Source: Streptomyces sp. NL15-2K | GTDB taxonomy: Bacteria > Actinomycetota > Actinomycetes > Streptomycetales > Streptomycetaceae | Length of the DNA stretch: 64,000 bases | Direction of reading: 5' to 3' | Assembly: GCF_030551255.1 (NCBI RefSeq) | Contig: NZ_CP130630.1 | Coordinates: 682,001-746,000, forward strand | Shown here: positions 53,307 through 63,079 of the stretch, piece after piece | How the letters are laid out: the number at the start of each line of letters is the position of its first letter | How positions within the stretch are numbered: the stretch's first letter is position 1 | Notes under the pieces: model-generated | Database searches by the model: none | Told to the model about the DNA's origin: nothing | Seen by the model: the letters and a program-made list of their open reading frames with translations, nothing else | Program-made: the position numbers and the translations under genes

Positions 53307-54221
53307 TCAGCGGTAGCCGGTCGTGTCCGCGGGTTTGCCCGCGTCCTGGACCTCGACGAGGTAGCGCCAGGCGTCGGGGCGGCTGCCGTCGAGGTCGGTG
53401 AAGCGGTAGACCTGGGCGAGGCCTCCGCTGGAGAGGGACTCGCCGTTCCAGCGCGCCACGTCGGGGTCGGCGGCGAGGGCAGCCACGGCGCGGCCGGCGT
53501 AGCGGGGCGTCTCGGAGATGGCGAAGTGCGGGACGCGGTCGAGGGCGTCGCGCCAGTTGTCCTCGCGGACCCCGTAATTGTCGAGCATCATCTCCGAGCG
53601 CAGCCAGCCCGGGGTCAGCGCGACGGCGGTGGCGCCCCGGGGTCCGAGTTCGTGGCCGAGGGCGAAGGCCATGCGCAGGACGGACGCCTTGGCGAGGTCG
53701 TAGAAGAAGTTGACGCGGTAGGTGTCGCGGTTGTACTCGGCGGTGCCGTCGGTCATCTCGACCACCAGGCCGCCGGGGCGGCGCAGGAGCAGCGGCAGGG
53801 CGTGGTGGCTGGTGATCGCGTGCGTCTCGACGGCGAGCCGCAGCAGCCTGAGGCCCTTGTCGAGGTCGTGCTCCCACACGGGCGTGTCCCAGGCGAAGAG
53901 CTTCTCGCCGCCCCAGATGTCGTTGACGAGGACGTCGAGGCGGCCCTGTTCGTCAGCGATGCGGTCCACGAGGATGCGGACCTGCTCCGGGTCGAGGTGG
54001 TCGGTGGGTACGGCGATGCCGTGGCCGCCGGCCTCGGTGACGAGGTCGGCGGTGTCCTCGATGGTCTCGGGGCGGTCGTACTCGGAGCGGCGGGTCCGTG
54101 TCGTGCGTCCGGTGACGTAGACGGTGGCGCCGGCCGCTCCGAGTTCCACGGCGATGCCGCGTCCGGCTCCCCGGCTGGCCCCGGCGACCAGTGCGACCTT
54201 GTCTTCCAGCGGCTGTGACAT
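53307..54221 (-). CDS. Short-chain dehydrogenase/reductase (SDR)
   Basis: 304 residues from ATG 54221. The cofactor motif is GASRGAGRGI (residues about 14-23), followed by YVTGRTTRTRR, which suggests NADP preference. The active-site Tyr-x3-Lys appears as YDLAK (about residue 175), preceded by VVEMTDGTAEYN in place of the usual Ser strand, so the catalytic Ser position is atypical (Thr). A long C-terminal extension (about 60 residues) follows the core, as in DHRS1-like SDRs. It sits beside the decayed SDR on the same strand; substrate unknown. Confidence 0.88.
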   Translation of the reverse strand: MSQPLEDKVALVAGASRGAGRGIAVELGAAGATVYVTGRTTRTRRSEYDRPETIEDTADLVTEAGGHGIAVPTDHLDPEQVRILVDRIADEQGRLDVLVNDIWGGEKLFAWDTPVWEHDLDKGLRLLRLAVETHAITSHHALPLLLRRPGGLVVEMTDGTAEYNRDTYRVNFFYDLAKASVLRMAFALGHELGPRGATAVALTPGWLRSEMMLDNYGVREDNWRDALDRVPHFAISETPRYAGRAVAALAADPDVARWNGESLSSGGLAQVYRFTDLDGSRPDAWRYLVEVQDAGKPADTTGYR

Positions 54222-54309
54222 GTCCGACCTCCCGTTTGCCCGATGTCGTTTCGAGCATGACGGGAAAGCCGGACAACCTCTGTCGCCTTTTGTGTGTCGC
54301 GCCCCTCGA

Positions 54310-54939
54310 TCAGTGACCGCGGGCGATCCACTCCTGGAGGTGCGGTGCCTCCGCGCCGATGGTCGTCGGGTCGCCGTGACCGGTGAGGACGTTCGTCTCG
54401 GCCGGAAGGGCGAGCAGACGGTCGCGGATCGAGTCGATGATCGTCGGGAAGTGGGAGTAGGAGCGGCCGGTGGCGCCGGGGCCGCCCTGGAAGAGGGTGT
54501 CCCCCGTGAAGACGGTGCCCAGGCCCTGGTCGTAGAGGCAGACCGCGCCGGGCGCGTGCCCGGGGGTGTGCAGGACCTTCAGGTCGGCGCCGGCGGCCTC
54601 GATGACCTGCCCGTCGACCAGCCAGGCGTCGGGCTCCCGGTCGGGGTGGGTCTGCTTCCACAGCGGCAGGTCGTCGCGGTGGAGCCAGATGGTGGCTCCG
54701 GTGCGCTCCGCGAGGGCGGGCGCGGCGTCGATGTGGTCGTTGTGGGCGTGGGTGCACACGATGGCCGTCAGCCTGCGGTCGCCGACGGCCTCTGCGATGG
54801 CGTCGGCGTCGTGGGCGGCGTCGATGACGACGGCCTCGTGGTCGTCGCCGACGATCCACACGTTGTTGTCGACGTCCCAGGTGCCGCCGTCGAGGGTGAA
54901 CTGGCCGGAGGTGACGAGGCGTTCGATGCGGGGGGTCAT
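54310..54939 (-). CDS. Metallo-beta-lactamase-fold hydrolase, probable partner of the mycothiol formaldehyde dehydrogenase
   Basis: 209 residues, start ATG 54939 sharing one base with the upstream stop (TGATG). The zinc motif THAHNDHID (about residues 63-71) and later HTPGHAPG and GDTLFQGG residues are those of glyoxalase II-like hydrolases. Coupled to the S-(hydroxymethyl)mycothiol dehydrogenase, it is well placed to hydrolyse S-formylmycothiol to formate and free mycothiol, completing formaldehyde detoxification. That assignment rests on context plus fold. Confidence 0.88.
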   Translation of the reverse strand: MTPRIERLVTSGQFTLDGGTWDVDNNVWIVGDDHEAVVIDAAHDADAIAEAVGDRRLTAIVCTHAHNDHIDAAPALAERTGATIWLHRDDLPLWKQTHPDREPDAWLVDGQVIEAAGADLKVLHTPGHAPGAVCLYDQGLGTVFTGDTLFQGGPGATGRSYSHFPTIIDSIRDRLLALPAETNVLTGHGDPTTIGAEAPHLQEWIARGH

Positions 54940-56027
54940 CACAGCACCACCACCGAGCGCAGGACGTCGCCGTGGTGCATCCGCTCGAAGGCCTTCTCCA
55001 CGTCGGTGAGTTCGATCGTCTCGGTGACGAAGGCCTCCAGGTCCAGGCGTCCTTGCAGATGCAGGTCGATCAGCATGGGGAAGTCCCGGGACGGCAGGCA
55101 GTCGCCGTACCAGGACGACTTCAGCGCCCCGCCGCGGCCGAAGACGTCCAGCAGCGGCAGTTCCAGCTTCATCTCCGGGGTCGGCACACCGACCAGGACC
55201 ACGGTGCCGGCCAGGTCGCGGGCGTAGAAGGCCTGCTTGTACGTCTCCGGGCGGCCCACCGCCTCGATCACCACGTCCGCACCGAAACCGCCGGTGAGCT
55301 CGCGGATCGCCTCCACCGGATCGTTCGTGCGCGAGTTGACCGTGTGGGTGGCGCCCATGCCGCGCGCGGTTTCGAGCTTCCGGTCGTCGATGTCCACCGC
55401 GATGATCTTCGCCGCGCCCGCCAGGTTCGCCCCGGCGATCGCCGCATCGCCCACGCCCCCGCAGCCGATGACCGCGACCGTGTCGCCCCGGCCGACGTTG
55501 CCGGTGTTGATCGCGGCGCCGATGCCGGCCATGACGCCGCAGCCCAGCAGCCCCGCCACCTGCGCGGAGACCGCCGGGTCGACCTTGGTGCACTGCCCCG
55601 CCGCCACCAGCGTCTTCTCCGCGAACGCGCCGATCCCCAGCGCCGGGGAGAGTTCCTGGCCGGTCGAGGCGAGGGTCATCTTCTGTTCGGCGTTGTGGGT
55701 GTCGAAGCAGTACCAGGGGCGTCCGCGCAGACACGCCCGGCACTGCCCGCACACCGCACGCCAGTTGAGGATGACGAAGTCGCCCGGCGCGACATCGGTG
55801 ACGCCGTCGCCGACCGACTCCACCACACCCGCGGCCTCGTGCCCCAGCAGGAACGGGAAGTCGTCACTGATCCCGCCCTGTTTGTAGTGCAGATCGGTGT
55901 GGCAGACCCCGCACGCCTGCACCTGCACCACGGCTTCACCGGGACCCGGGTCGGGCACCAGGATCGTCTCCATCCGCACCGGCTCGTCCTTGCCCGGTGC
56001 GATCACGCCGCGTACTTCCTGCGCCAT
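54939..56027 (-). CDS. S-(hydroxymethyl)mycothiol dehydrogenase (mycothiol-dependent formaldehyde dehydrogenase)
   Basis: A 362-residue zinc-dependent medium-chain alcohol dehydrogenase from ATG 56027. The catalytic-zinc motif is GVCHTD with GHEAAGVV, and the structural-zinc cysteines are [15 protein letters not shown]. The NAD-binding motif [10 protein letters not shown] (about residues 190-199) is present. The sequence closely fits the actinobacterial class that oxidises the formaldehyde-mycothiol adduct. It forms a two-gene operon with the MBL-fold hydrolase. Mycothiol use is a family inference and agrees with an actinomycete host. Confidence 0.9.
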   Translation of the reverse strand: MAQEVRGVIAPGKDEPVRMETILVPDPGPGEAVVQVQACGVCHTDLHYKQGGISDDFPFLLGHEAAGVVESVGDGVTDVAPGDFVILNWRAVCGQCRACLRGRPWYCFDTHNAEQKMTLASTGQELSPALGIGAFAEKTLVAAGQCTKVDPAVSAQVAGLLGCGVMAGIGAAINTGNVGRGDTVAVIGCGGVGDAAIAGANLAGAAKIIAVDIDDRKLETARGMGATHTVNSRTNDPVEAIRELTGGFGADVVIEAVGRPETYKQAFYARDLAGTVVLVGVPTPEMKLELPLLDVFGRGGALKSSWYGDCLPSRDFPMLIDLHLQGRLDLEAFVTETIELTDVEKAFERMHHGDVLRSVVVL

Positions 56028-56109
56028 GGTGGCGGCCCCTTCCCTCGGCTTTTGTCATCCCTGCTCCGACCCTACGTGTGACTGATCGGTAACCACCTCC
56101 CCAACCGCC

Positions 56110-56847
56110 TCATCGGCCGACTTCCCGACGTCGTGCGAGGAAGACGAACTCGCGGCCCGGCCGGTCGGGGGCGTCGCGCACGTCCTCGATCACAAACCCC
56201 TGCGCGACCAGCTCCGTCTCGATCTCGTGCCGCTCGCGGAAACGCAAGGTCGAGTCCGACGTCAGCACCTCCCCGTCCGTGGCGAACACATAGGTCGAGC
56301 GGAACGTCACCAAAGGCCCGCTCACGTCGATCACCTCGACCCAGTTCTCGACCGCGCCGACGCCGGGGACCTCCGTCACGCCGTACGAAGCCTCCCGGTT
56401 CCACTCCTGCCAGGCGCGCCGGGCCGGATCCCGGGTCTCGAAGACCAGGTGCCCGCCCGGCCGCAGTGCCGCGCGGGCGCACCGCAGCGTCTCCCGCCAG
56501 ACCAGTGGGTCGACGATGGCCTGGGCGACGTTCCCCGTCATCGTCGCAAGGTCCGCCCGCAGCGGCGGGAGCGCTGTCGCGTCACCGTGGATCCAGCGCA
56601 CCCGCTCGCCGCCCGGCTTGTCCCGGGCCACCTCGAGGGACGCCTCGGCCGGATCGACGCCGACGACCTCGATCCCGCGGTCGGCCAGCAGGAGCGCGAA
56701 GACACCCGTCCCGCAGCCGATGTCCAGCACACTGCGGGCCCCGAGCTCCTTCGCGATGCGGAGGTACGCGTCGAGATCGCGGCGGTCGGGGTCGAGCGGG
56801 TCGTAGACCGCGGCGAGCCGTGGCACCCCGAAGCACTCGTCAGCCAT
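56110..56847 (-). CDS. Class I SAM-dependent methyltransferase
   Basis: 245 residues from ATG 56847. SAM motif I is VLDIGCGTGVFALLL (about residues 39-53), followed by acidic VVGVDPAE (motif II region) and an LRPGGHLVFETRD strand. The C-terminal half contains a strand-rich segment typical of small-molecule methyltransferases. Divergent from the ABC exporter across 139 bases. Its substrate is unknown and no pathway genes adjoin it. Confidence 0.88.
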   Translation of the reverse strand: MADECFGVPRLAAVYDPLDPDRRDLDAYLRIAKELGARSVLDIGCGTGVFALLLADRGIEVVGVDPAEASLEVARDKPGGERVRWIHGDATALPPLRADLATMTGNVAQAIVDPLVWRETLRCARAALRPGGHLVFETRDPARRAWQEWNREASYGVTEVPGVGAVENWVEVIDVSGPLVTFRSTYVFATDGEVLTSDSTLRFRERHEIETELVAQGFVIEDVRDAPDRPGREFVFLARRREVGR

Positions 56848-56986
56848 GGGGCGAAGGTAGGGGGAGCATCCCACTGGGGGCCACCCGGTTTCGCCGTCGG
56901 CCGTCGGCTCCACACCCGAAACCCCGGCACCCCTCGGGGAGCGGCCGACGTAGCCTGAGGGCTCCGCCCGACTCCCGAGGAGCCCC

Positions 56987-58738
56987 GTGACGACCACCGA
57001 GACGGAGCAGAAGCCGCCCACCTGGCGGCTGCTCGTCGGATACGTACGACCGCACCGGTGGGCCCTGCTGGCGGGCGCCCTGCTCTCGCTGGTCACGGGT
57101 GGCACCGGGCTGCTGCTGCCGCTGGTGGCACGGGAGTTGATCGACGACCTGTCGCACGACCGCACCATCACCGGCGCGTTGATCGTCATGTCGGGGCTGG
57201 TGGTCGCCAACACGGCGCTGGGAGCGCTGGGTTCGTACGTGCTGCGGCGCACCGCCGAGTCGGTGGTGCTCGGCGCGCGGCGCTCCCTGTCGTCGTATCT
57301 GCTGCGGCTGCGCATAGCGGCCGTGGACCGCAGCGAGCCGGGCGATCTGATGGCCCGCATCACCTCGGACACGACCCTGCTGCGCGAGGTCACCACCGAC
57401 TCACTGGTGGGCCTCGGTACCGGCGGGCTCACGCTGGTCGCGACGGTGGTCATGATGGGCCTGGTGGATCCGGTGCTGCTCGGGGTCACACTGGCGGTGA
57501 TCCTGGGCGCGGGCACGGTCCTCGGTGTGATCGTGCCGCACATCAACCGGGCCAGCCGGCAGGCGCAGGACGCGGTCGGTGTGATGGGCGCCTCGCTGGA
57601 GCGGATCCTCGGCGCGCTGCGCACGGTCAAGGCGTCCGGCGCGGAGCACCGGGAGGAGCGCACGCTGCACGAGGCCGCCGAGGAGTCGTGGCGGCAGAGC
57701 GTGCGCGCGGCCAAGTGGTCGGCGGCGGCGGGCAATACGGCGGGGCTCGCGATGCAGATCGCGTTCATCACGGTGCTCGCGGTGGGCGGGGCACGGGTCG
57801 CGACCGGGGCGATCGACGTGGGCACGCTGGTGGCGTTCCTGCTGTACGTCTTCTATCTGATGTCGCCGATCCAGCAGGTCGTCGGCGCGATCACCCAGTA
57901 CCAGACGGGCGCCGCGGCCCTCGCCCGGATCCAGGAGGCACTGCGGCTGCCGTCCGAACCGGCGGCCTCCCCCGCGCCGTTGCCGTCGCCCGGGGCGGAG
58001 CCCGCGGCCGTCGCCTTCGACGACGTCCGCTTCCGCTACGCCGACGATCTGCCGTACGTCCATCACGGGGTGACGTTCGCCGTGCCCGCGCGGGGCATGA
58101 CGGCGTTCGTGGGCCCGTCCGGCGCGGGCAAGACCACCGTCTTCTCGCTCATCGAGCGTTTCTACGACCCCGAGTCCGGCAGCGTGTCGCTCGACGGCCG
58201 GGACCTGGCGGACTGGGATCTGCCCCAACTGCGTTCGGCCATCGGCTATGTGGAGCAGGACGCGCCGGTCCTTTCGGGTTCGCTGCGGGACAATCTGCTG
58301 CTGGGCAATCCGGATGCGGACGATGACACTGTCGCCCTGGTGGTGAAGACGACCCGTCTGGACGGTCTGGTCGCCCGGCTGCCCAGTGGCCTCGACACGC
58401 TGGTCGGACATCGCGGCACCAGGCTGTCGGGCGGCGAGCGCCAGCGGGTGGCCATCGCCCGGGCCCTGGTGCGCCGCCCTCGGCTGCTGCTTCTGGACGA
58501 GGCGACCTCGCAGCTGGACGCGGTGAACGAGGCGGCGCTGCGTGACACGGTCGCCGACGTGGCCCGTACGACCACGGTCCTGGTCGTCGCGCACCGGCTG
58601 TCCACGGTGACGATGGCCGACCGGATCGTGGTGATGGACGCGGGCCGGGTGCGCGCGGTGGGCACCCATCGGGAGCTGGTGAGCGCCGACCCGCTGTACG
58701 CGGAGCTGGCGGCGACGCAGTTCCTGGCGACGACCTAG
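56987..58738 (+). CDS. ABC exporter, fused permease and ATPase
   Basis: 583 residues from GTG 56987 (GAGGAG upstream). The first 320 residues have six transmembrane helices (starting [15 protein letters not shown]), and the C-terminal nucleotide-binding domain carries Walker [10 protein letters not shown], the signature LSGGERQR, Walker [10 protein letters not shown] and switch His in VVAHRLS. Half-transporter size means it acts as a dimer, exporting lipids, peptides or drugs. The stop codon TAG (58736-58738) coincides with the TA junction and first base of a MITE, so its last codons are unchanged by the insertion. Confidence 0.93.
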   Translation: MTTTETEQKPPTWRLLVGYVRPHRWALLAGALLSLVTGGTGLLLPLVARELIDDLSHDRTITGALIVMSGLVVANTALGALGSYVLRRTAESVVLGARRSLSSYLLRLRIAAVDRSEPGDLMARITSDTTLLREVTTDSLVGLGTGGLTLVATVVMMGLVDPVLLGVTLAVILGAGTVLGVIVPHINRASRQAQDAVGVMGASLERILGALRTVKASGAEHREERTLHEAAEESWRQSVRAAKWSAAAGNTAGLAMQIAFITVLAVGGARVATGAIDVGTLVAFLLYVFYLMSPIQQVVGAITQYQTGAAALARIQEALRLPSEPAASPAPLPSPGAEPAAVAFDDVRFRYADDLPYVHHGVTFAVPARGMTAFVGPSGAGKTTVFSLIERFYDPESGSVSLDGRDLADWDLPQLRSAIGYVEQDAPVLSGSLRDNLLLGNPDADDDTVALVVKTTRLDGLVARLPSGLDTLVGHRGTRLSGGERQRVAIARALVRRPRLLLLDEATSQLDAVNEAALRDTVADVARTTTVLVVAHRLSTVTMADRIVVMDAGRVRAVGTHRELVSADPLYAELAATQFLATT

Positions 58739-58902
58739 TGCCGCGACAGGCAACGTTCGCCCCGTCGCGACGCCCGGCACGCACTCTCGCCGCACCGGCC
58801 GAAAGCCCAAGTACATCCAGTACGAGGGCTTGCGGCCGGCACGCCGAGAGCACGCACCGGACGCCGCTCCTTGAAGGGCAAACGTTGCCTGTCGCGGCAC
58901 TA
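58736..58902. mobile_element. MITE-like 163-bp hairpin element with TA target-site duplication
   Basis: Terminal inverted repeats of 25 bp (58738-58762 and 58876-58900) match at 24 of 25 positions, beginning GTGCCGCGACAGG. They are flanked on both sides by TA, as left by Tc1/mariner-IS630-type transposition. The interior is also an imperfect inverted repeat around a GTAC-rich loop near 58811-58823, so the element folds into one long hairpin. It contains no transposase gene. It occupies most of the gap between the convergent exporter and ferric reductase genes and may serve as a terminator. Confidence 0.8.
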
Positions 58903-58913
58903 GGACTGACCGC

Positions 58914-59759
58914 TCAGCCCTCGAGCCTGCGCAGTCGCTCCGCGTCGCCCGTGCGGGGGCAGGTGACGCATGCGTCTTCCGGCCGGATCTTGTAGAAGAG
59001 GCAGCAGCCGGCGCGTGTGCGGGTGGCGTGCCGTCGGCCGGAGTCGCCCAGCAGGTACCGGAAGTCGGCTCCGGCCGGGTAGGGGGGCACGGCGGTCGGC
59101 AGGAGGTCGGTGGCGGCCCGCACCGCGTCGGCCTCCTGGTCGAGCATCCGGCCGAGGTACCAGATCCCGGAGACGAGGTCGTCGCAGACCATGCCCCACA
59201 GGGTGCGCGCCCCGCGCCGTACCGTGGGGCCGAGCGCAGACAGGAGCGGACGCATGTGCTCGGCGACGGCCATGCGCAACGCGGCGCGAAGTTGCTCTTC
59301 CTGAGGGAATGTCACTACTCCTGGCAGCGCGGCCAGGGGGTCGTCGGCCAGGCAGGCGAGGTCCGTGCCGGGGGTGATCGTGTACGTGCCCGTGGCGAGG
59401 TCCAGGCGGACATCCTCGGGCCTGATCCGGGGGACCCGCCGGTCGAGATACCAGGCGCCGCCCATCAGCAGGCCGACGGACCAGGCGTAGTCGTGCAGGG
59501 CGCGGGAGGCGGCGACGTCGGGGCGCGGGACGGTTCCGTAGCGGTCGTGGATGCGGGCCGTCTCCGCCTCGACGAAGGAGTCCAGTACTTCCTGATCTGC
59601 CATCAGCTCAGCTGCGGAGACGCCCGCTTGACGGTCCTCGCCGCCCGGTTCCGCGACCCGCACGGTGAGCGCTTCGCACACGTCGGCCAGCTGTCGGTAG
59701 ACGTCACCGAGGGCATGTGCGACGGCACCGGCCGGCGGTGTCTTCAGGGCCACGGACAT
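58914..59759 (-). CDS. FhuF-like ferric siderophore reductase, [2Fe-2S] protein
   Basis: 281 residues from ATG 59759. The C-terminus has the diagnostic Cys-Cys-x10-Cys-x2-Cys pattern (CCLFYKI, then CVTC), which binds the unusual FhuF-type [2Fe-2S] cluster used to reduce ferric siderophores in the cytoplasm. The rest matches the IucA/IucC-associated reductase family. It is divergent from the siderophore synthesis operon, and an iron box lies between the two starts, so both should be induced under iron limitation. It ends next to the MITE. Confidence 0.9.
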   Translation of the reverse strand: MSVALKTPPAGAVAHALGDVYRQLADVCEALTVRVAEPGGEDRQAGVSAAELMADQEVLDSFVEAETARIHDRYGTVPRPDVAASRALHDYAWSVGLLMGGAWYLDRRVPRIRPEDVRLDLATGTYTITPGTDLACLADDPLAALPGVVTFPQEEQLRAALRMAVAEHMRPLLSALGPTVRRGARTLWGMVCDDLVSGIWYLGRMLDQEADAVRAATDLLPTAVPPYPAGADFRYLLGDSGRRHATRTRAGCCLFYKIRPEDACVTCPRTGDAERLRRLEG

Positions 59760-59794
59760 GGGCGCTCCAGGCAGAGTTGCGTGCGAGAATCGAA

Positions 59795-59813
59795 GTAGGC
59801 AAGGCTTACCTTA
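59795..59813. promoter_or_regulatory. IdeR/DmdR-type iron box
   Basis: GTAGGCAAGGCTTACCTTA agrees with the actinobacterial iron box (TTAGGTTAGGCTAACCTAA) at about 14 of 19 positions, including the AGGCT core. It lies between the divergent reductase (35 bases from its start) and the ATP-grasp gene, where a bound DmdR repressor would shut off both directions when iron is plentiful. Confidence 0.75.
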
Positions 59814-59877
59814 CCTCGCGCGATCATGCGGCAAGGTCTCCGTCGCGAAGGCCACTAGCGGAAGTTGCTCTTCAGCC

Positions 59878-61050
59878 ATGCGCCTGTACCTGCTCGCCCT
59901 CAACCCGACCGACTCCGTCACCGAGGGTTTCCTGCCCGCCGCCGCCCGGCTGGGCCTGGACGTCACCGTCCTCACCGACCAGCCCGACGCACACCGCACC
60001 AGATACCCGGACGTCGAGATCCTGGAGTGCGACGTCCGTGACTTCCGGGCCGTGATCACCCGTGTCTCCGGCCACCACCGGCCCGACGCCGTCTTCACCA
60101 ACAGCGACCACCTCCAGACCCAGGCCGCCCTGGCCGCCGCCTACTTCGGGCTCCCCGGCAAGGACTGGCGGGCCACCTTCCGCTGCAAGGACAAGGCCGA
60201 GATGCGCCGCCACCTCGCCGCCGCCGGCCTGGACACCGTCTGGTCGGCCGAGCTCGCGGAGCCGGTCGCGCTCGACGCCCCGTACCCCTGCGTGCTCAAG
60301 CCGCGCGAGGGCGTGGCCGGCGAGGACGTGGTCCTCGTTCGGAACGCGGAAGAACTGATGACACAGGCCAAGGGGATCCTGGTCCGGCGCCCGGGTTCCG
60401 TCCTGGTCGTGGAGGAGTACCTCCCCGGCGAGCTGTACACCCTGGAGACCCTCGGCGACGGGCGTCTCCGACACCTCCTGGGCGGCTTTCACACCGAGCT
60501 GTCGCCGCCGCCGTACTTCATCGAGGAGCGCCTCACCTTCGTGCCCGCCCACCCGGAGCCGATCACCGCGCAGGTCCTGGGGCAACTGGACGCGCTGGGC
60601 GCCGGGTTCGGCGCCTGCCACACCGAGTTCGTGGTCCGGGACGGCCGGGCGCGGATCATCGAGGTCAACTACCGTGCCATCGGCGACCAGTGTGACCTGC
60701 TGCTGGCCCGCTTGCTGGACATCCCGCTCTTCGAGCACATCCTGCGCACCCACCTGGGCGAGCCGCTCCCCGCCGACCTGGGCGCTCGCCGCGCCGGAGC
60801 CGCGCGCTTGGAGTACCCGTGCGCAGACCGTGCCGGAACCCTTGCCGACTCCCCCGACGCGACCGAACTCACCGTCGCTGACGTTCACCTGACGTACCGT
60901 CCGCTGCGTCAGGTGGGCGAGTGGCACGAGCAGTACCACACGAATCGGGACTACCTGGGGGTGCTGCGCGCCACCGGCACGGAACAGGCGACGGTGGACC
61001 GGGTGACGGCCGAGTTCATGGCCGCCCAGCGCTGGGAGATCCAGCCGTGA
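59878..61050 (+). CDS. ATP-grasp ligase of NIS siderophore pathway
   Basis: 390 residues from ATG 59878; earlier in-frame codons run over the iron box and are unlikely. The fold is ATP-grasp: an N-terminal Rossmann-like part (YLLALNPTDSV), a Lys-bearing nucleotide strand (PCVLKPREGVAGEDV, about residues 135-150), VVEEYLPGELYTLE, and the metal-binding end RARIIEVNYRAIGDQ (about residues 255-270). Such ligases join a carboxylate to an amine or alcohol through an acyl phosphate. In this operon it probably makes or extends a building block used by the IucA/IucC enzymes; substrates cannot be read out. The stop overlaps the next GTG. Confidence 0.85.
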   Translation: MRLYLLALNPTDSVTEGFLPAAARLGLDVTVLTDQPDAHRTRYPDVEILECDVRDFRAVITRVSGHHRPDAVFTNSDHLQTQAALAAAYFGLPGKDWRATFRCKDKAEMRRHLAAAGLDTVWSAELAEPVALDAPYPCVLKPREGVAGEDVVLVRNAEELMTQAKGILVRRPGSVLVVEEYLPGELYTLETLGDGRLRHLLGGFHTELSPPPYFIEERLTFVPAHPEPITAQVLGQLDALGAGFGACHTEFVVRDGRARIIEVNYRAIGDQCDLLLARLLDIPLFEHILRTHLGEPLPADLGARRAGAARLEYPCADRAGTLADSPDATELTVADVHLTYRPLRQVGEWHEQYHTNRDYLGVLRATGTEQATVDRVTAEFMAAQRWEIQP

Positions 61051-62741
61051 CCACGCCGGACACCTCCGCGTCCCAGCTGCTCACCCGTGTACTGAGCGCC
61101 CTCCTGCGCGAGGACGTCGTCGGGCTGAGCAGCAGGAGCACGCTGGTGCACCGGCCCGACGGCGACTGGCTGCGGCGGGCGACACCGGAGGGCGACGCCT
61201 TGCTGCTGCCGGTCGCCGAGGACGGCTACCAGTGCGCGTACGCCGCCCGGCTGCCCCTCCTCGTGCGCGAGGCGGACGGCGCCGCGCTGACGTCGTACGA
61301 GAGTGTGCTCGGCGCGCTGCGTGCGCTCGCCGAGCCGGAGGACCGGGGCGGCTTCGACGCGTTCGCCGAGGAGTGCCGCCAGACGCTGGCGACGATGCGG
61401 CTGCACGCGGCGACGCGGGCGGAGGTGGCGGAGCGACTGACCGCACGCCACGGGAACGACGCGGCGCGCTGGACCGGTCCGGCCGGTGGACTCGCCTACG
61501 ACACGCTCGCCGCCCGGCTCGACCACCCCGTCTATCCAACCGCACGGGGCCGCTCGGGGCTCAGTGAGAAGCAACTCCGGGCGTACGCGCCCGAGTTCCA
61601 TCCACGATTCGCCCTGCGCTGGCTCGCCGTGCCGCGGGACACGGTCGTCCTGACCGGCGCGCTTCCGGAGTTCTGGCCCACGGCGGCGACGCTCCAGCTA
61701 CCCGAGGTGCGGGACACCCATGTGGCCCTGCCCGTCCATCCGTTGACCGTCGCCGCCCTGCGGACGGCCGGGCTTCCGGACGGCGCGGTCCTCTCCGACC
61801 GGGCGTACCTCGACGTCGTACCGACGCTGTCGATGCGGACCGTGGCCACGGACTCGGACCCGACCGTGCACCTCAAACTCCCGCTGGCCACCTCGACATT
61901 GGGCCTGCGCAACAAACGGACCGTCAAGCCCGGCACCCTCGTCGACGGCGCGGCCGCACAGCGGCTGCTGGAGGCGGTCTTCGCCCGGGAGCCCCGCTTC
62001 CGGGACTCGATCCTGCACGCCGACGAGACGACGTACGCGCACGCCGGACACGAACTGCTCGCCGTCCTGTGCCGCCGTTACCCGGCCGGGCTCGACGACG
62101 CGGTGGTCGTACCCATGGGGGCACTCCTCGCCGAGGCCCCGGACGGACGGCAGGTCGTCGACCACCTCGCGGACCGCTTCTACGGCGGCGACCCGCTCGC
62201 CCTGCTCGACGCCTGTCTCACGCTGCTGTTCGACTGGCAGACCACGCTGTTCGGGTACGGCATCGCGCTGGAGTCGCACCAGCAGAACATCTCGCTCGTG
62301 CTGCGGCCGGGCGGGGTGCGGCTGCTGTTCAAGGACAACGACGGGCCGCGCATCAACCTCGACCGGCTGGACACCGTAGTGCCCGGTCCGTGGGGCTTCG
62401 ACGACACGCGGATCTTCGGCCGGGACGACGGGCCGGTCGCCGACCTGTTCGCCACGATCACAGTCCATCTGTGCGCGGGCGCCTACGCGTTCGGGCTGGC
62501 TCGGCACCGCCCCGCAGTGCTGAGCCTCGTACGCGACCGGCTGACGGAGGCGGTGGACCGGCTCGGCTCGGACGCGAGGGCGGAATTGCGCGCCCGGGTC
62601 CTGGACGTGCCGCGGCTGCCGGTGAAGGCGATGGTCACGGCCGGCACGCTGCTGTCCAAGGAGCGGTCGGGCGCGGCCGACATCAACAAGCACTACACCA
62701 CCGGCCCCAACTACCTGCTGTCCGCCGGGGGTTCGTCATGA
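61047..62741 (+). CDS. IucA/IucC-family siderophore synthetase (first copy)
   Basis: 564 residues from GTG 61047, overlapping the ATP-grasp stop (GTGA). NIS synthetases adenylate citrate or another carboxylate and condense it with an amine or alcohol. Characteristic elements include LALPVHPLTV (the HPWQ-equivalent region, about residue 230), the core ATSTLGLRNKRTVK (phosphate-binding, normally STRT), and the FhuF-type C-terminal part with the acidic/His segment ESHQQNISLVL and FKDNDGPRI. The standard Trp-Gln of HPWQ is here Pro-Leu, so the protein belongs to a divergent subgroup. The stop overlaps the start of the decayed MFS gene. Confidence 0.9.
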   Translation: MTTPDTSASQLLTRVLSALLREDVVGLSSRSTLVHRPDGDWLRRATPEGDALLLPVAEDGYQCAYAARLPLLVREADGAALTSYESVLGALRALAEPEDRGGFDAFAEECRQTLATMRLHAATRAEVAERLTARHGNDAARWTGPAGGLAYDTLAARLDHPVYPTARGRSGLSEKQLRAYAPEFHPRFALRWLAVPRDTVVLTGALPEFWPTAATLQLPEVRDTHVALPVHPLTVAALRTAGLPDGAVLSDRAYLDVVPTLSMRTVATDSDPTVHLKLPLATSTLGLRNKRTVKPGTLVDGAAAQRLLEAVFAREPRFRDSILHADETTYAHAGHELLAVLCRRYPAGLDDAVVVPMGALLAEAPDGRQVVDHLADRFYGGDPLALLDACLTLLFDWQTTLFGYGIALESHQQNISLVLRPGGVRLLFKDNDGPRINLDRLDTVVPGPWGFDDTRIFGRDDGPVADLFATITVHLCAGAYAFGLARHRPAVLSLVRDRLTEAVDRLGSDARAELRARVLDVPRLPVKAMVTAGTLLSKERSGAADINKHYTTGPNYLLSAGGSS

Positions 62742-63054
62742 GTGCCGGAGTTGGGCGACGACAGGCCCGCTGGGCAGGGATCCGGTACGTAGGGCTGGAC
62801 GTCGGCGAGCTCCCAGCGCTGGGCGGCCCTGCCCACGCTGATCGCCGTACGGCTGCTGCTCGGCGCGGGGGCCACCCTCGGCCCGGTGTTCCGGCCGCCG
62901 ACTGCGCCCGGGGCCGGGCGCCGGACGGACTGTTCCGCTCGCTGGAGTTCTTTTCCAAGGCCGGCGCGGTCGCGGCGCCCGCCGGGGCCCGGCCACCCCC
63001 GTGCTGACCGGCGGTGCCGCTGCCGCCGTCCTCGCGATCACTTTCCCCCGCTGA
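62738..63054 (+). pseudogene. Remnant of an MFS transporter, probably the siderophore exporter
   Basis: The initial ATG overlaps the preceding stop (ATGA) as if in a working operon, but the ATG frame soon loses coding character. Membrane segments typical of MFS proteins are scattered across frames: AALPTLIAVRLLLGAGATLG (near 62815-62880), SLEFFSKAGAVAAPAGA, and a final GGAAAAVLAITFPR ending in TGA at 63052. Only about 317 bases remain of an expected 1.2 kb, so the gene has suffered deletions and frameshifts. Its place between two synthetases is the usual site for a siderophore exporter. Confidence 0.65.
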
Positions 63055-63079
63055 AGTTCCGCATCCGCTGGAGCCGTTG

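Noticed and set aside
56848..56986. GGTTTCG/CGAAACC inverted repeat in the methyltransferase/exporter gap as an operator
   Set aside because: Arms are short and about 30 bases apart, with no regulator nearby; within chance expectation.
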